DNA of 14,716 nucleotides from an uncultured Pedobacter sp. Lineage in GTDB: Bacteria > Bacteroidota > Bacteroidia > Sphingobacteriales > Sphingobacteriaceae. Positions 1 through 5,441 of the stretch are shown here, in pieces (the first letter of the stretch is position 1; each line of letters opens with the position of its first letter). A program made the position numbers and the translations under genes. The notes under the pieces were generated by a model. It did not search any database and had not been told where the DNA came from. It saw nothing but the letters and a program-made list of their open reading frames with translations. The DNA is taken from the NCBI RefSeq assembly GCF_946479715.1, contig NZ_CAMLHF010000143.1, positions 1-14,716 of the forward strand. Direction: 5' to 3'.

Positions 1-344
1 ATGACATCGAGGAGCATGTTTTTCCAAAGCTCTTCGCTATCGCCCATGTTGCAGTATAGGAAGTCGTGCTCGTTGTAGTAGCGGAGCGCGGCCAGGTAAT
101 TGTCTTCGCAAAGGGTAAAGTCGTCCTGATGGCTTCGGTTTCCTTTGTGCTGGTCTGAAAACAGGATGATGCGGTGTTTTGTGCCCAGATCGATGAGCTG
201 GCCACGTTTGCCGGGGTGTTGTATGATGTTCTGGTATAGCGCAGATAGTGCTTTGTGTACTCTCGTGCGATCTGGCCTTGATGAGTATTTATTGGCAAGC
301 CTGATGATCAGCGGAGAAAATAGCTTTTGTAATAATTTGCGCAT
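1..344 (-). CDS. Metallophosphoesterase (N-terminal part; runs off the left edge)
   Basis: An open frame runs from the ATG at 344-342 to the window edge without a stop, giving 114 complete codons. The visible protein starts MRKLLQKLFSPLIIRLANKY. It contains the first calcineurin-like phosphoesterase signature, LFSDQHKGNR (D64-x-H66), and the second, NMGDSEELW (G101-D102 with acidic residues after it). In this superfamily these residues bind the two-metal centre that hydrolyses phosphomono- or diesters; the remaining His/Asn ligands should lie beyond base 1. No signal peptide is evident, so a cytoplasmic enzyme is inferred. The substrate cannot be told. It is divergent from the dehydrogenase gene at 455, and its likely promoter lies at 349-380. 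Codons here end in C more often than in most genes of the window. Family confidence is good; the C-terminus is unseen. Confidence 0.8.
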   Translation of the reverse strand, partial: MRKLLQKLFSPLIIRLANKYSSRPDRTRVHKALSALYQNIIQHPGKRGQLIDLGTKHRIILFSDQHKGNRSHQDDFTLCEDNYLAALRYYNEHDFLYCNMGDSEELWKNMLLDV

Positions 345-348
345 ATAC

Positions 349-380
349 TAAAGATAAGGTTTACTGAGCTTTTTAACAAA
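349..380 (-). promoter_or_regulatory. Promoter of the metallophosphoesterase gene
   Basis: Read on the minus strand, a -33 TTTG (380-377) is followed after 20 bases by TATCTTTA (356-349), which matches 7 of 8 positions of the Bacteroidota -7 consensus TAnnTTTG. The expected transcription start falls at about 342-345, on the ATG, so the mRNA would be nearly leaderless unless a different start is used. The -33 lies inside the first of the two direct repeats at 365-404. Confidence 0.45.
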
Positions 381-404
381 GCAGTTTGAGCTTTTGAACA
401 AAAC
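365..404 (+). repeat. Pair of 18-base direct repeats, putative AraC-type operator
   Basis: TGAGCTTTTTAACAAAGC (365-382) and TGAGCTTTTGAACAAAAC (387-404) agree at 16 of 18 positions and start 22 bases apart, about two helical turns. They sit between the divergent promoters of the metallophosphoesterase and dehydrogenase genes, with the second copy covering the place where the dehydrogenase -33 element would be expected. AraC-family proteins typically bind such direct repeats, and an AraC-type regulator is encoded downstream at 1367. Binding by that protein is an inference. Confidence 0.5.
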
Positions 405-423
405 GCTGCGCTGAATTGGACTG

Positions 424-431
424 TACCTTTG
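424..431 (+). promoter_or_regulatory. -7 element of the dehydrogenase gene
   Basis: TACCTTTG is a full match to the Bacteroidota -7 consensus TAnnTTTG. Transcription would start near 435-438, leaving a leader of about 17-20 bases rich in A before the ATG at 455. No good TTTG/TTG stands 18-21 bases upstream, so the promoter may need an activator bound at the adjacent repeat. The position also argues against the in-frame TTG at 416 as start codon. Confidence 0.5.
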
Positions 432-454
432 AGTTGCATTTAAAAATTAAGACA

Positions 455-1345
455 ATGGCAAAAGTATGGTTTATTACAGGCAGTTCCAGAGGATTGGGAC
501 GGAGCCTGACAGAAGCAGTGTTGAATAGCGGCGATAAAGTTGCTGCAACGGCACGTGATATTACTCAATTGAATGATCTGGTAACAAGGTTTGCTGATCA
601 GATACTTCCTATAGCGCTTGACGTAACGGATTACGAACAGGTTTATGCGTCTGTTGCTAAGGCAGCGAAACATTTTGGACGTATTGATGTGCTGGTGAAC
701 AATGCCGGATTTGGCATCATCGGCGCTGCCGAAGCTTATACAGATGAGCAGGTACGCAGTCAGCTGGAAACAAACCTGTATGCACCAATTGAAATTACCC
801 GCGCGGTTTTACCTTATATGCGCAACCAGGGTGAGGGCCGTATATTGCAGATAAGCTCTATAGGCGGAAGAGTTGGTAATGCGGGTTTAACCATGTACCA
901 GGCAGCAAAATTTGGTTTAGGCGGCTTTACTGAGGCGTTGGCTAAAGAAGTGGCACCACTGGGTATATATGTGACCAGTGTAGAGCCGGGTGGTTTTAGA
1001 ACCGATTGGGCAGGCGCATCTATGACTTATGCACGTGAGATTGATGGTTATGAAATGGTTAATCAGCGGACAGCGTTATTTAAAGGCGGAAAGTTTATCC
1101 CTGTGGGAGATCCTGAGAAAGCGGCAAAAGTGATGGTTGAACTGGCTGCGCACCCTGCGCCACCGGTGCATTTGGTATTAGGCAGTGAGGCGATAGGTAT
1201 GCTGAACAATGCCAACGAGGTGAGGCAAGTAGAAATGGAAGAATGGCTGGGTGTGAGTTTATCGACAGATCATGATGATTCTGAGAACTTTCTTGCTAGT
1301 GCCGACGGGAAGTGGTACATCAGCGATGTTAAAAGAAAACAGTAA
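455..1345 (+). CDS. Short-chain dehydrogenase/reductase (SDR family)
   Basis: This 296-residue protein is a classical SDR oxidoreductase that should reduce a carbonyl or oxidise an alcohol with NAD(P)(H) in the cytoplasm. The Rossmann nucleotide-binding motif TGSSRGLG is at residues 8-15, with R12 suggesting some NADP preference. NNAG is at 82-85, a structural Asn at N107, the catalytic Ser in QISS near 134-135, and YxxxK (Y148, K152) follows. The extended C-terminal tail after residue 190 is usual for this subgroup, often annotated only as oxidoreductase. The ATG at 455 is chosen over an upstream in-frame TTG (416) because the protein then starts right at the first beta strand (MAKVWFITG) and the -7 element lies between the two. 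The AraC-type regulator gene follows after 21 bases, so the pair is probably one transcript. The substrate is unknown. Confidence 0.93.
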   Translation: MAKVWFITGSSRGLGRSLTEAVLNSGDKVAATARDITQLNDLVTRFADQILPIALDVTDYEQVYASVAKAAKHFGRIDVLVNNAGFGIIGAAEAYTDEQVRSQLETNLYAPIEITRAVLPYMRNQGEGRILQISSIGGRVGNAGLTMYQAAKFGLGGFTEALAKEVAPLGIYVTSVEPGGFRTDWAGASMTYAREIDGYEMVNQRTALFKGGKFIPVGDPEKAAKVMVELAAHPAPPVHLVLGSEAIGMLNNANEVRQVEMEEWLGVSLSTDHDDSENFLASADGKWYISDVKRKQ

Positions 1346-1366
1346 AAATGCTTAATTTTATGACCT

Positions 1367-2161
1367 ATGACTAATTCGCCCATTGCTTACTCTTGCTATT
1401 TTACCCGCAACAGGCAGGGGGAACAGTTTGTTCCTGAGCATGTGTTTAGCTACCAGATATCCGGCACGCTGACGATAAGTGACGGCATTAGTGAGCATGT
1501 TTTTAATGAGGGTGATTTTCGGTTCATCAGACGAAATCAGTTGCTTAAGTTTGTGAAACAACCTCCTCCGGGAGGGGTTTTTAAATCGGTTTCCATTTAT
1601 CTGGATCAGGCGGCCTTAAGTGACTTTAGCATGGAGTACGGCTATAAAGCGGAGGGTAATAGAAACAGGGCTGTTGAAAAAGTGAAGCCATTGGAAGGTT
1701 TTGGGCTTTATCAGAGTTTTATGAATTCGCTATTGCCTTATGTTGAGGGCGACCAGTTGATTAATGCTGATCTTCAGAAATTGAAACAGCGCGAGGCGAT
1801 TATGATTTTGCTGCAGACGAACCCTGAATTAAAGGATGTACTGTTTGATTTTAGTGAGCCCGGTAAAATAGATCTGGAAGCCTTTATGAATAAAAACTTC
1901 CATTTTAACGTGCAGTTGAAGCGCTTTGCCTACCTTACCGGGCGTAGTTTGGCTACGTTTAAACGTGATTTTTCGCAGGTTTTTAATGTTACGCCAAGCA
2001 GGTGGCTGTTGCAAAGGAGGTTGCAGGAAGCGTATTACCTGATTAAAGAGAAAGGCCGCGCACCATCAGATGTGTATCTGGAAATTGGGTTTGAAGACCT
2101 TTCGCATTTCTCCTTTGCATTTAAAAAGATGTATGGGCTGCCGCCATCAAGAATTTACTAA
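1367..2161 (+). CDS. AraC-family transcriptional regulator
   Basis: A 264-residue regulator. The N-terminal part (about 1-150) is a cupin-like sensing region, with a GDFRFIRRNQ stretch near residue 50. The C-terminal 85 or so residues are a clear double helix-turn-helix of the AraC/XylS type: the first HTH includes LKRFAYLTGRSLATFKRDF, followed by the linker TPSRWLLQRRLQEAYYLI, and the second carries the family signature EIGFEDLSHFSFAFKKMYG before PPSRIY at the end. It lies 21 bases after the dehydrogenase gene and likely controls it, plausibly through the direct repeats at 365-404. The stop overlaps the stop of the convergent gene at 2158. The ligand is unknown; the family assignment is secure. 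Confidence 0.92.
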   Translation: MTNSPIAYSCYFTRNRQGEQFVPEHVFSYQISGTLTISDGISEHVFNEGDFRFIRRNQLLKFVKQPPPGGVFKSVSIYLDQAALSDFSMEYGYKAEGNRNRAVEKVKPLEGFGLYQSFMNSLLPYVEGDQLINADLQKLKQREAIMILLQTNPELKDVLFDFSEPGKIDLEAFMNKNFHFNVQLKRFAYLTGRSLATFKRDFSQVFNVTPSRWLLQRRLQEAYYLIKEKGRAPSDVYLEIGFEDLSHFSFAFKKMYGLPPSRIY

Positions 2162-2736
2162 TCATCTAATCCTTTTCCGTTGAGAATTAGGGGCATGCAT
2201 TTTTCGACCCTTGCTTCTCTGGTTTTGGATTGTTTGGCTGAAGTGAAATAGAGATGATAGCCTCTTTGTCGGCCCGGAGTTAATGCTTCAAAAGCGGTTT
2301 TTAGCGCTGGGATGTGGTCTAGTTTGTGCTGAAATTCGGCAGGGAATACGAGTTCTGTATGCGTTTTGAAATCGACTTTTAAGCCGGCTTTTTCTACTTC
2401 AATGGCCTGGTGGATATAGGATTTTAGAACTGCTTCCTGTTCAACTATTTGAAGTGCATTGGTGAAGCGGATCTGGCGACCAGATTGCACATTCTTTGTT
2501 TGCTGGACCAGGATGCCATTGGGATCGTTTAACAAGCTGCCTTTGAAGAACAGTAGCGCACAGTATTCTTTAAATACGTGGATTAACACGATATTGCTGT
2601 TCTGGTAAGTATAACAAGGGCAGCCCCATTTTAATTCTTCGGTAAGGTCACAGCTGAGCACGATTGCTCTTAGCCGCTCTATTTCTTCCTGCCATTTTTT
2701 TTCTTTACTGAAATAAAAATCAACTTTAGGATTCAT
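2158..2736 (-). CDS. DUF1801 / YdeI-OmpD-associated (OmdA) domain protein
   Basis: A 192-residue protein with two parts. Residues about 1-120 match the DUF1801 (YdhG-like) fold family, including the ELKWGCPCYTYQN segment and FFKGSLLNDP. Residues about 130-192 match the OmdA C-terminal domain with its typical ending PALKTAFEALTPGRQRGYHL...SAKQSKTREARVEKCMPLIL. Proteins of this architecture are annotated as YdeI/OmpD-associated or iron-chaperone-like by analogy, but their biochemistry is not established. It is the last gene of the ArsR-led operon, 26 bases downstream of the DUF4256 gene. Its stop codon overlaps the stop codon of the convergent AraC gene (TAG at 2160-2158, TAA at 2159-2161), so there is no room for an intergenic terminator. 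A second OmdA-family protein is encoded at 4646. Confidence 0.85.
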   Translation of the reverse strand: MNPKVDFYFSKEKKWQEEIERLRAIVLSCDLTEELKWGCPCYTYQNSNIVLIHVFKEYCALLFFKGSLLNDPNGILVQQTKNVQSGRQIRFTNALQIVEQEAVLKSYIHQAIEVEKAGLKVDFKTHTELVFPAEFQHKLDHIPALKTAFEALTPGRQRGYHLYFTSAKQSKTREARVEKCMPLILNGKGLDD

Positions 2737-2762
2737 ACTGTTCGTTAGCTTTTTGTGAAAAA

Positions 2763-3329
2763 TTAGACCCTTAGTGCGCCACGGAAGCCTCTGGCAGCAT
2801 AGTAAGATTCTGCACCGTTGTGATACAGGAAAACGGTTCCGTAGCGGTAATCGCCAAAAAGTGCTCCTCCGAGTTTTCTGATATCGGCAGGTGTTTTTAG
2901 CCAGCTGGATGTTTTGGTATCGAACTTTCCGAATTGCTGCAGTTCGCGGTATTGTTCTTCTGTTAATATTTCTATGCCCATATCGGCAGCCACATCCATT
3001 GCGCTGTTTTGTGGTTTATGCTCTTTTCTTGCATCGAGTGCTGCGCGGTCGTAACAAAGGCTTCTGCGTCCTTTAGGGGTTTCGGCGGCACAATCGTAAA
3101 AGATATATTCGTTTGTGCTTTTATCGTAACCAACAACATCAGGTTCGCCACCGGTTACTTCCATGTCATCCAGCGACCATAGTTTTTGAGGACTAGCATC
3201 GAGCTTTGCGTGTACCTTAGCCCATTCTATATCTTTATGGCGGTTCATGTTTTTCTCGAAGCGGTTTTTGAGTGTTTTAAGTAGTTCTTCGCGTTGCTCT
3301 GATGATAACTCTTTTTTGCTGTTTTTCAT
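2763..3329 (-). CDS. DUF4256 domain-containing protein
   Basis: A 188-residue soluble protein recognised as DUF4256 by its sequence: SSEQREELLKTLKNRFEKNM at the N-terminus, then WSLDDMEVTGGEPDVVGYD, YIFYDCAAETPKGRRSLCYD and the C-terminal GALFGDYRYGTVFLYHNGAE. The function of the family is unknown; no signal peptide or membrane segment is visible. The ATG at 3329 is preferred to one at 3389: it leaves a 4-base gap to the DoxX stop, and the extra 20 residues of the longer form would overlap DoxX and do not look family-like. It is the fourth gene of the ArsR-led operon. Confidence 0.85.
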   Translation of the reverse strand: MKNSKKELSSEQREELLKTLKNRFEKNMNRHKDIEWAKVHAKLDASPQKLWSLDDMEVTGGEPDVVGYDKSTNEYIFYDCAAETPKGRRSLCYDRAALDARKEHKPQNSAMDVAADMGIEILTEEQYRELQQFGKFDTKTSSWLKTPADIRKLGGALFGDYRYGTVFLYHNGAESYYAARGFRGALRV

Positions 3330-3333
3330 GCTT

Positions 3334-3717
3334 TTATAGGTTAGCTGTGATGGTTTTTCTATCTGCGGGTCTGAAATACCAAGATACAAAAGTGAGGACT
3401 AGTAACAATATTGGTCCAAAAAAATCTTTGCCAGCATCGCCGTTGGCTAAGTGGGAGAATACTGCGCCCGACATGGCAAAGAAAAAGCCTGCATAAGCCC
3501 ATTCTTTTATTATTGGGAATTTTGGAACAAGTACAGCTATGACTCCCAGTATTTTCCAGACACCAAGGATGGTTAGGATATAAATTGGATAACCTAAGTT
3601 TTTCATCATGGTTACTTCCTCTTCCATTTTCATTAATTGTACTATTCCGGTTGATAACATTCCTAATGAGAGCCAGATTGTGGCGATCCAATAGATGATT
3701 TTATTTCGCTTTGTCAT
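3334..3717 (-). CDS. DoxX-family small membrane protein
   Basis: A 127-residue protein with four predicted membrane helices (about 8-27, 46-64, 71-90 and 100-117). It shows the DoxX-like hallmarks GMLSTGIVQLMKM after the first helix and LGVWKILGVIAVLVPKFPIIKEWAYAG around helices 2-3, which place it among the DoxX-like proteins common beside AHSA1 and ArsR genes in Bacteroidota. DoxX relatives are named after a thiosulfate:quinone oxidoreductase subunit, but this short branch has no proven activity. It would sit in the inner membrane. It lies 6 bases after the SRPBCC gene and 4 bases before DUF4256, so translation is probably coupled. Confidence 0.87.
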   Translation of the reverse strand: MTKRNKIIYWIATIWLSLGMLSTGIVQLMKMEEEVTMMKNLGYPIYILTILGVWKILGVIAVLVPKFPIIKEWAYAGFFFAMSGAVFSHLANGDAGKDFFGPILLLVLTFVSWYFRPADRKTITANL

Positions 3718-3723
3718 GGTGTG

Positions 3724-4191
3724 TTATTTTAGTTTGCTTACGATGTTTTGTAGTTTGTTGTGTGCCATGTTGATGCCCTGAGCAAATGGTAGCTGTAGCA
3801 CCTGGTCTCTGATTTCGGTTGATTTATATACGATATGCATGGTGAGTTTGCTGGTATCGCTGGTAAGTTTTTCGAATTGCAGGAACTCCAGCTGGGCATC
3901 GAAAGATGCATTGTCCATTTCAAATGTCCTCGTGATTTTCTGGTCTGGAATAAACTCGTGGATGACTCCAGTGGCGTGGAATACAACGTTTCCCTTAGGG
4001 TCGCTGGTTTGGAAATGGTAACTGCCATGTTTTTTGTTTTCGAGTTTAAGCACTTTTGTGTTCATCCATTGCTCTACGATTTCGGGTTCTACGTAGGCTT
4101 TGAAGAGGAGTTCTAATGGTAAATCAAATTCTCTTGTGATTTTGAGTTCCTGTTTGCCATTTTCGGCATCGATTTTTGTTTTTTGTTCCAT
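3724..4191 (-). CDS. SRPBCC / AHSA1-family protein
   Basis: A 155-residue START-like (SRPBCC) protein of the AHSA1 type: ITREFDLPLELLFKAYVEPEIVEQWM at the N-terminus is typical, as are GSYHFQTSDPKGNVVFHATG and the final long helix from about 132 to 153. Such domains form a helix-grip pocket for hydrophobic ligands; the ligand here is unknown. AHSA1-type genes are very often paired with an ArsR-type repressor gene, as here, where arsR lies 6 bases upstream. Cytoplasmic; second gene of the five-gene operon. Confidence 0.9.
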   Translation of the reverse strand: MEQKTKIDAENGKQELKITREFDLPLELLFKAYVEPEIVEQWMNTKVLKLENKKHGSYHFQTSDPKGNVVFHATGVIHEFIPDQKITRTFEMDNASFDAQLEFLQFEKLTSDTSKLTMHIVYKSTEIRDQVLQLPFAQGINMAHNKLQNIVSKLK

Positions 4192-4197
4192 AGGGTT

Positions 4198-4521
4198 CTA
4201 TTTTTTTGATTGGTAGTTTTTCATTATGGATTCCAATTTGTTGAATCGTTCGTCCCACATTTGGCGGAATGGTTCGATGAAGTCAGCTACGTCTTTCATT
4301 TTTTTTGCGTTTATGTAATAGTAAATTTCTCTGCCGTTTTGTTTTTGCTCGAGCAATTCGCACTCGGTTAGTATTTGCAGGTGCTTTGAAACTGTAGGTC
4401 TTGCGGTATCAAAGTTTGCAGCTATTGAACCTGCAGTCATTGACTGTGTGGCCACCAATAGCAGTATAGCCCTTCTGGTTGGGTCGGCTATGGCTTGAAA
4501 TACATCTCTTCTTAAATTCAT
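4198..4521 (-). CDS. ArsR-family winged-helix repressor, first gene of the operon
   Basis: A 107-residue ArsR/SmtB-fold regulator. The N-terminal signature [20 protein letters not shown] (4-23) is followed by the recognition helix [19 protein letters not shown] (40-58) and the beta-wing [10 protein letters not shown]. There is no ELCVCDL-type metal site and only one cysteine (C54), so it is probably not a metal sensor; it belongs to the group that accompanies AHSA1 genes. The start codon lies 4 bases from the first operator and about 14 bases from the expected transcription start, so its leader is very short. It probably represses its own operon through the two GTAG-N8-CTAC sites at 4525-4566. 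Confidence 0.92.
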   Translation of the reverse strand: MNLRRDVFQAIADPTRRAILLLVATQSMTAGSIAANFDTARPTVSKHLQILTECELLEQKQNGREIYYYINAKKMKDVADFIEPFRQMWDERFNKLESIMKNYQSKK

Positions 4522-4524
4522 CGT

Positions 4525-4540
4525 GTAGCTATTTGACTAC
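4525..4540. promoter_or_regulatory. Putative ArsR operator 1
   Basis: GTAGCTATTTGACTAC, an imperfect inverted repeat with GTAG/CTAC arms, differs in one base from the site at 4551-4566. It touches the -7 element (4540-4547) and extends over the expected transcription start of arsR, ending 4 bases from the arsR ATG. Confidence 0.65.
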
Positions 4541-4571
4541 AAATATATATGTAGCTATTTAACTACGCAAA
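4540..4571 (-). promoter_or_regulatory. arsR operon promoter
   Basis: On the minus strand, -33 TTTG (4571-4568), a 20-base spacer, then -7 TATATTTG (4547-4540), a full match to TTTG / TAnnTTTG. Operator 2 fills most of the spacer and operator 1 abuts the -7, so a bound repressor would block polymerase at both places. Confidence 0.65.
4551..4566. promoter_or_regulatory. Putative ArsR operator 2
   Basis: GTAGCTATTTAACTAC, same strand orientation as operator 1 and starting 26 bases from it. Twelve of 16 positions are symmetric. It lies between the -33 and -7 elements of the arsR promoter and about 11 bases from the possible -33 of the divergent ydeI-like gene, so one repressor could control both directions. 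Confidence 0.65.
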
Positions 4572-4576
4572 TTTTT

Positions 4577-4606
4577 TTTGATGTTTTTTTTAGAATGATG
4601 TTTTTG
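4577..4606 (+). promoter_or_regulatory. Possible promoter of the divergent YdeI-family gene
   Basis: TTTG (4577-4580), 18-base spacer, TGTTTTTG (4599-4606; 7 of 8 matches to TAnnTTTG). This would start RNA near 4611 and fits a start codon at 4631 or 4646 but not earlier ones. The T-rich surroundings make chance matches likely. Confidence 0.3.
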
Positions 4607-4645
4607 CATGTGATTGGTGTGGAGGGAATTATGTATTTTGGTGGC

Positions 4646-5227
4646 ATGCAGAAAAAGGAAATAGAAACTTTTTGCCCGGCAAGCAGAGCGGAGTGGAGGC
4701 AGTGGTTAAAAGAAAATCATAGCTCAAGCCAATCTGTCTGGCTTATTCAGTACAAACAAAAATCGACCAAGCCGAGTATACCCTGGAGCGATTCGGTAGA
4801 TGAGGCGCTTTGTTTTGGCTGGATTGACAGTACCAGAAAAACAATTGATGAGGAAAGTTTTATTCAATTTTTTACTAAGCGTAAGCCAACCAGCAATTGG
4901 TCGAAGATTAACAAAGCAAAGGTTGAGCGCTTAATTGCTGAAGGGTTGATGACCGAAGCGGGCTTAAAATGCATTGAGGTTGCTAAGAAAAATGGTTCGT
5001 GGTCTATTCTGGATGCTGTGGAGGAATTGTTTGTCCCGAAGGATCTGGAGGAAGCATTTTTGTTGCAGCCAGGTTCTGGAGATTATTTTGACAGTTTGAG
5101 TAAGTCTGTTAAAAAGATGATACTGCAATGGGTTACGCTTGCTAAAAGGCCGGAAACCAGAGAGAAAAGAATTGCTGAAGTGGCAGAACTGGCAGCCCAG
5201 AAACTAAGGCCCAAGCAGTTTAGATAA
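4646..5227 (+). CDS. YdeI/OmpD-associated (OmdA) family protein
   Basis: A 193-residue soluble protein of the YdeI/OmdA family. Recognisable family stretches are FCPASRAEWRQWLKENH near the N-terminus, SVWLIQYKQKST, VDEALCFGWIDSTRKTIDEE, FTKRKPTSNWSKINKAKVERL, and the C-terminal LAKRPETREKRIAEVAELA. Family members have been linked by name to bacteriocin protection and OmpD, but the molecular activity is not established. The ATG at 4646 begins the conserved region (MQKKEIETFCPAS). An ATG at 4631, preceded by GGAGG five bases upstream, would add five residues and is a real alternative; ATGs at 4595 and 4598 lie upstream of the likely promoter. It is divergent from the ArsR operon and shares its regulatory region, which suggests co-regulation with the DUF1801/OmdA relative at 2158. 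Confidence 0.87.
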   Translation: MQKKEIETFCPASRAEWRQWLKENHSSSQSVWLIQYKQKSTKPSIPWSDSVDEALCFGWIDSTRKTIDEESFIQFFTKRKPTSNWSKINKAKVERLIAEGLMTEAGLKCIEVAKKNGSWSILDAVEELFVPKDLEEAFLLQPGSGDYFDSLSKSVKKMILQWVTLAKRPETREKRIAEVAELAAQKLRPKQFR

Positions 5228-5281
5228 ACCTAAAAGTACGTGTTTTTGGATTCTTTTAGCCTCGAAATTAGGGTTGTGATT

Positions 5282-5300
5282 AGCCAAAAATGGCTTTTGT
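5282..5300 (+). terminator. Possible intrinsic terminator after the YdeI-family gene
   Basis: A 5-bp stem AGCCA/TGGCT (5282-5286 with 5291-5295) with loop AAAA, followed by TTTGTTTT. It lies 55 bases after the stop at 5227. The stem is short, so termination efficiency is uncertain. Confidence 0.35.
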
Positions 5301-5325
5301 TTTCGTGATAAGGACGGTATTTTTG
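5296..5325 (+). promoter_or_regulatory. Putative promoter of the aromatic amino acid permease gene
   Basis: -33 TTTG (5296-5299), 18-base spacer, -7 TATTTTTG (5318-5325), a full match to TAnnTTTG. Transcription would begin near 5330, giving a leader of about 110 bases before the TTG start at 5442, long for this window. Confidence 0.5.
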
Positions 5326-5329
5326 TATC

Positions 5330-5425
5330 ATGATAACAAGGAAACTATTTGCGCTTTTAATCGTTCAAATGAATATAAGTTCCCACCTTTGTGGAAATTT
5401 TGAGGGATACTCATATTGTAATTGA
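5330..5425 (+). other. Possible 31-codon leader ORF upstream of the permease gene
   Basis: ATG at 5330 opens a 31-residue frame that ends with TGA at 5423-5425, 16 bases before the permease start. The C-terminal part NFEGYSYCN contains one Phe and two Tyr residues, and a small hairpin (CCAC-CTTT-GTGG at 5383-5394) lies inside the frame. A shorter version could start at the ATG at 5369. A frame of this size arises easily by chance, and the first ATG almost coincides with the expected transcription start, so coding is unproven. Confidence 0.2.
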
Positions 5426-5441
5426 ATAAATACCATAAATA

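Noticed and set aside
145..351. Plus-strand open frame of 68 codons in the left end
   Set aside because: It lies opposite the minus-strand metallophosphoesterase frame, which has clear metal-binding motifs; the plus-strand protein shows no family features.
416..454. TTG start giving a 13-residue N-terminal extension of the dehydrogenase
   Set aside because: It lies upstream of the -7 element at 424-431, and the extra residues precede the first beta strand of the Rossmann fold without family resemblance.
3359..3691. 110-codon minus-strand frame inside the DoxX gene
   Set aside because: It is an out-of-frame shadow of the DoxX gene, whose four membrane helices and family motifs are clear; the alternative frame has no recognisable features.
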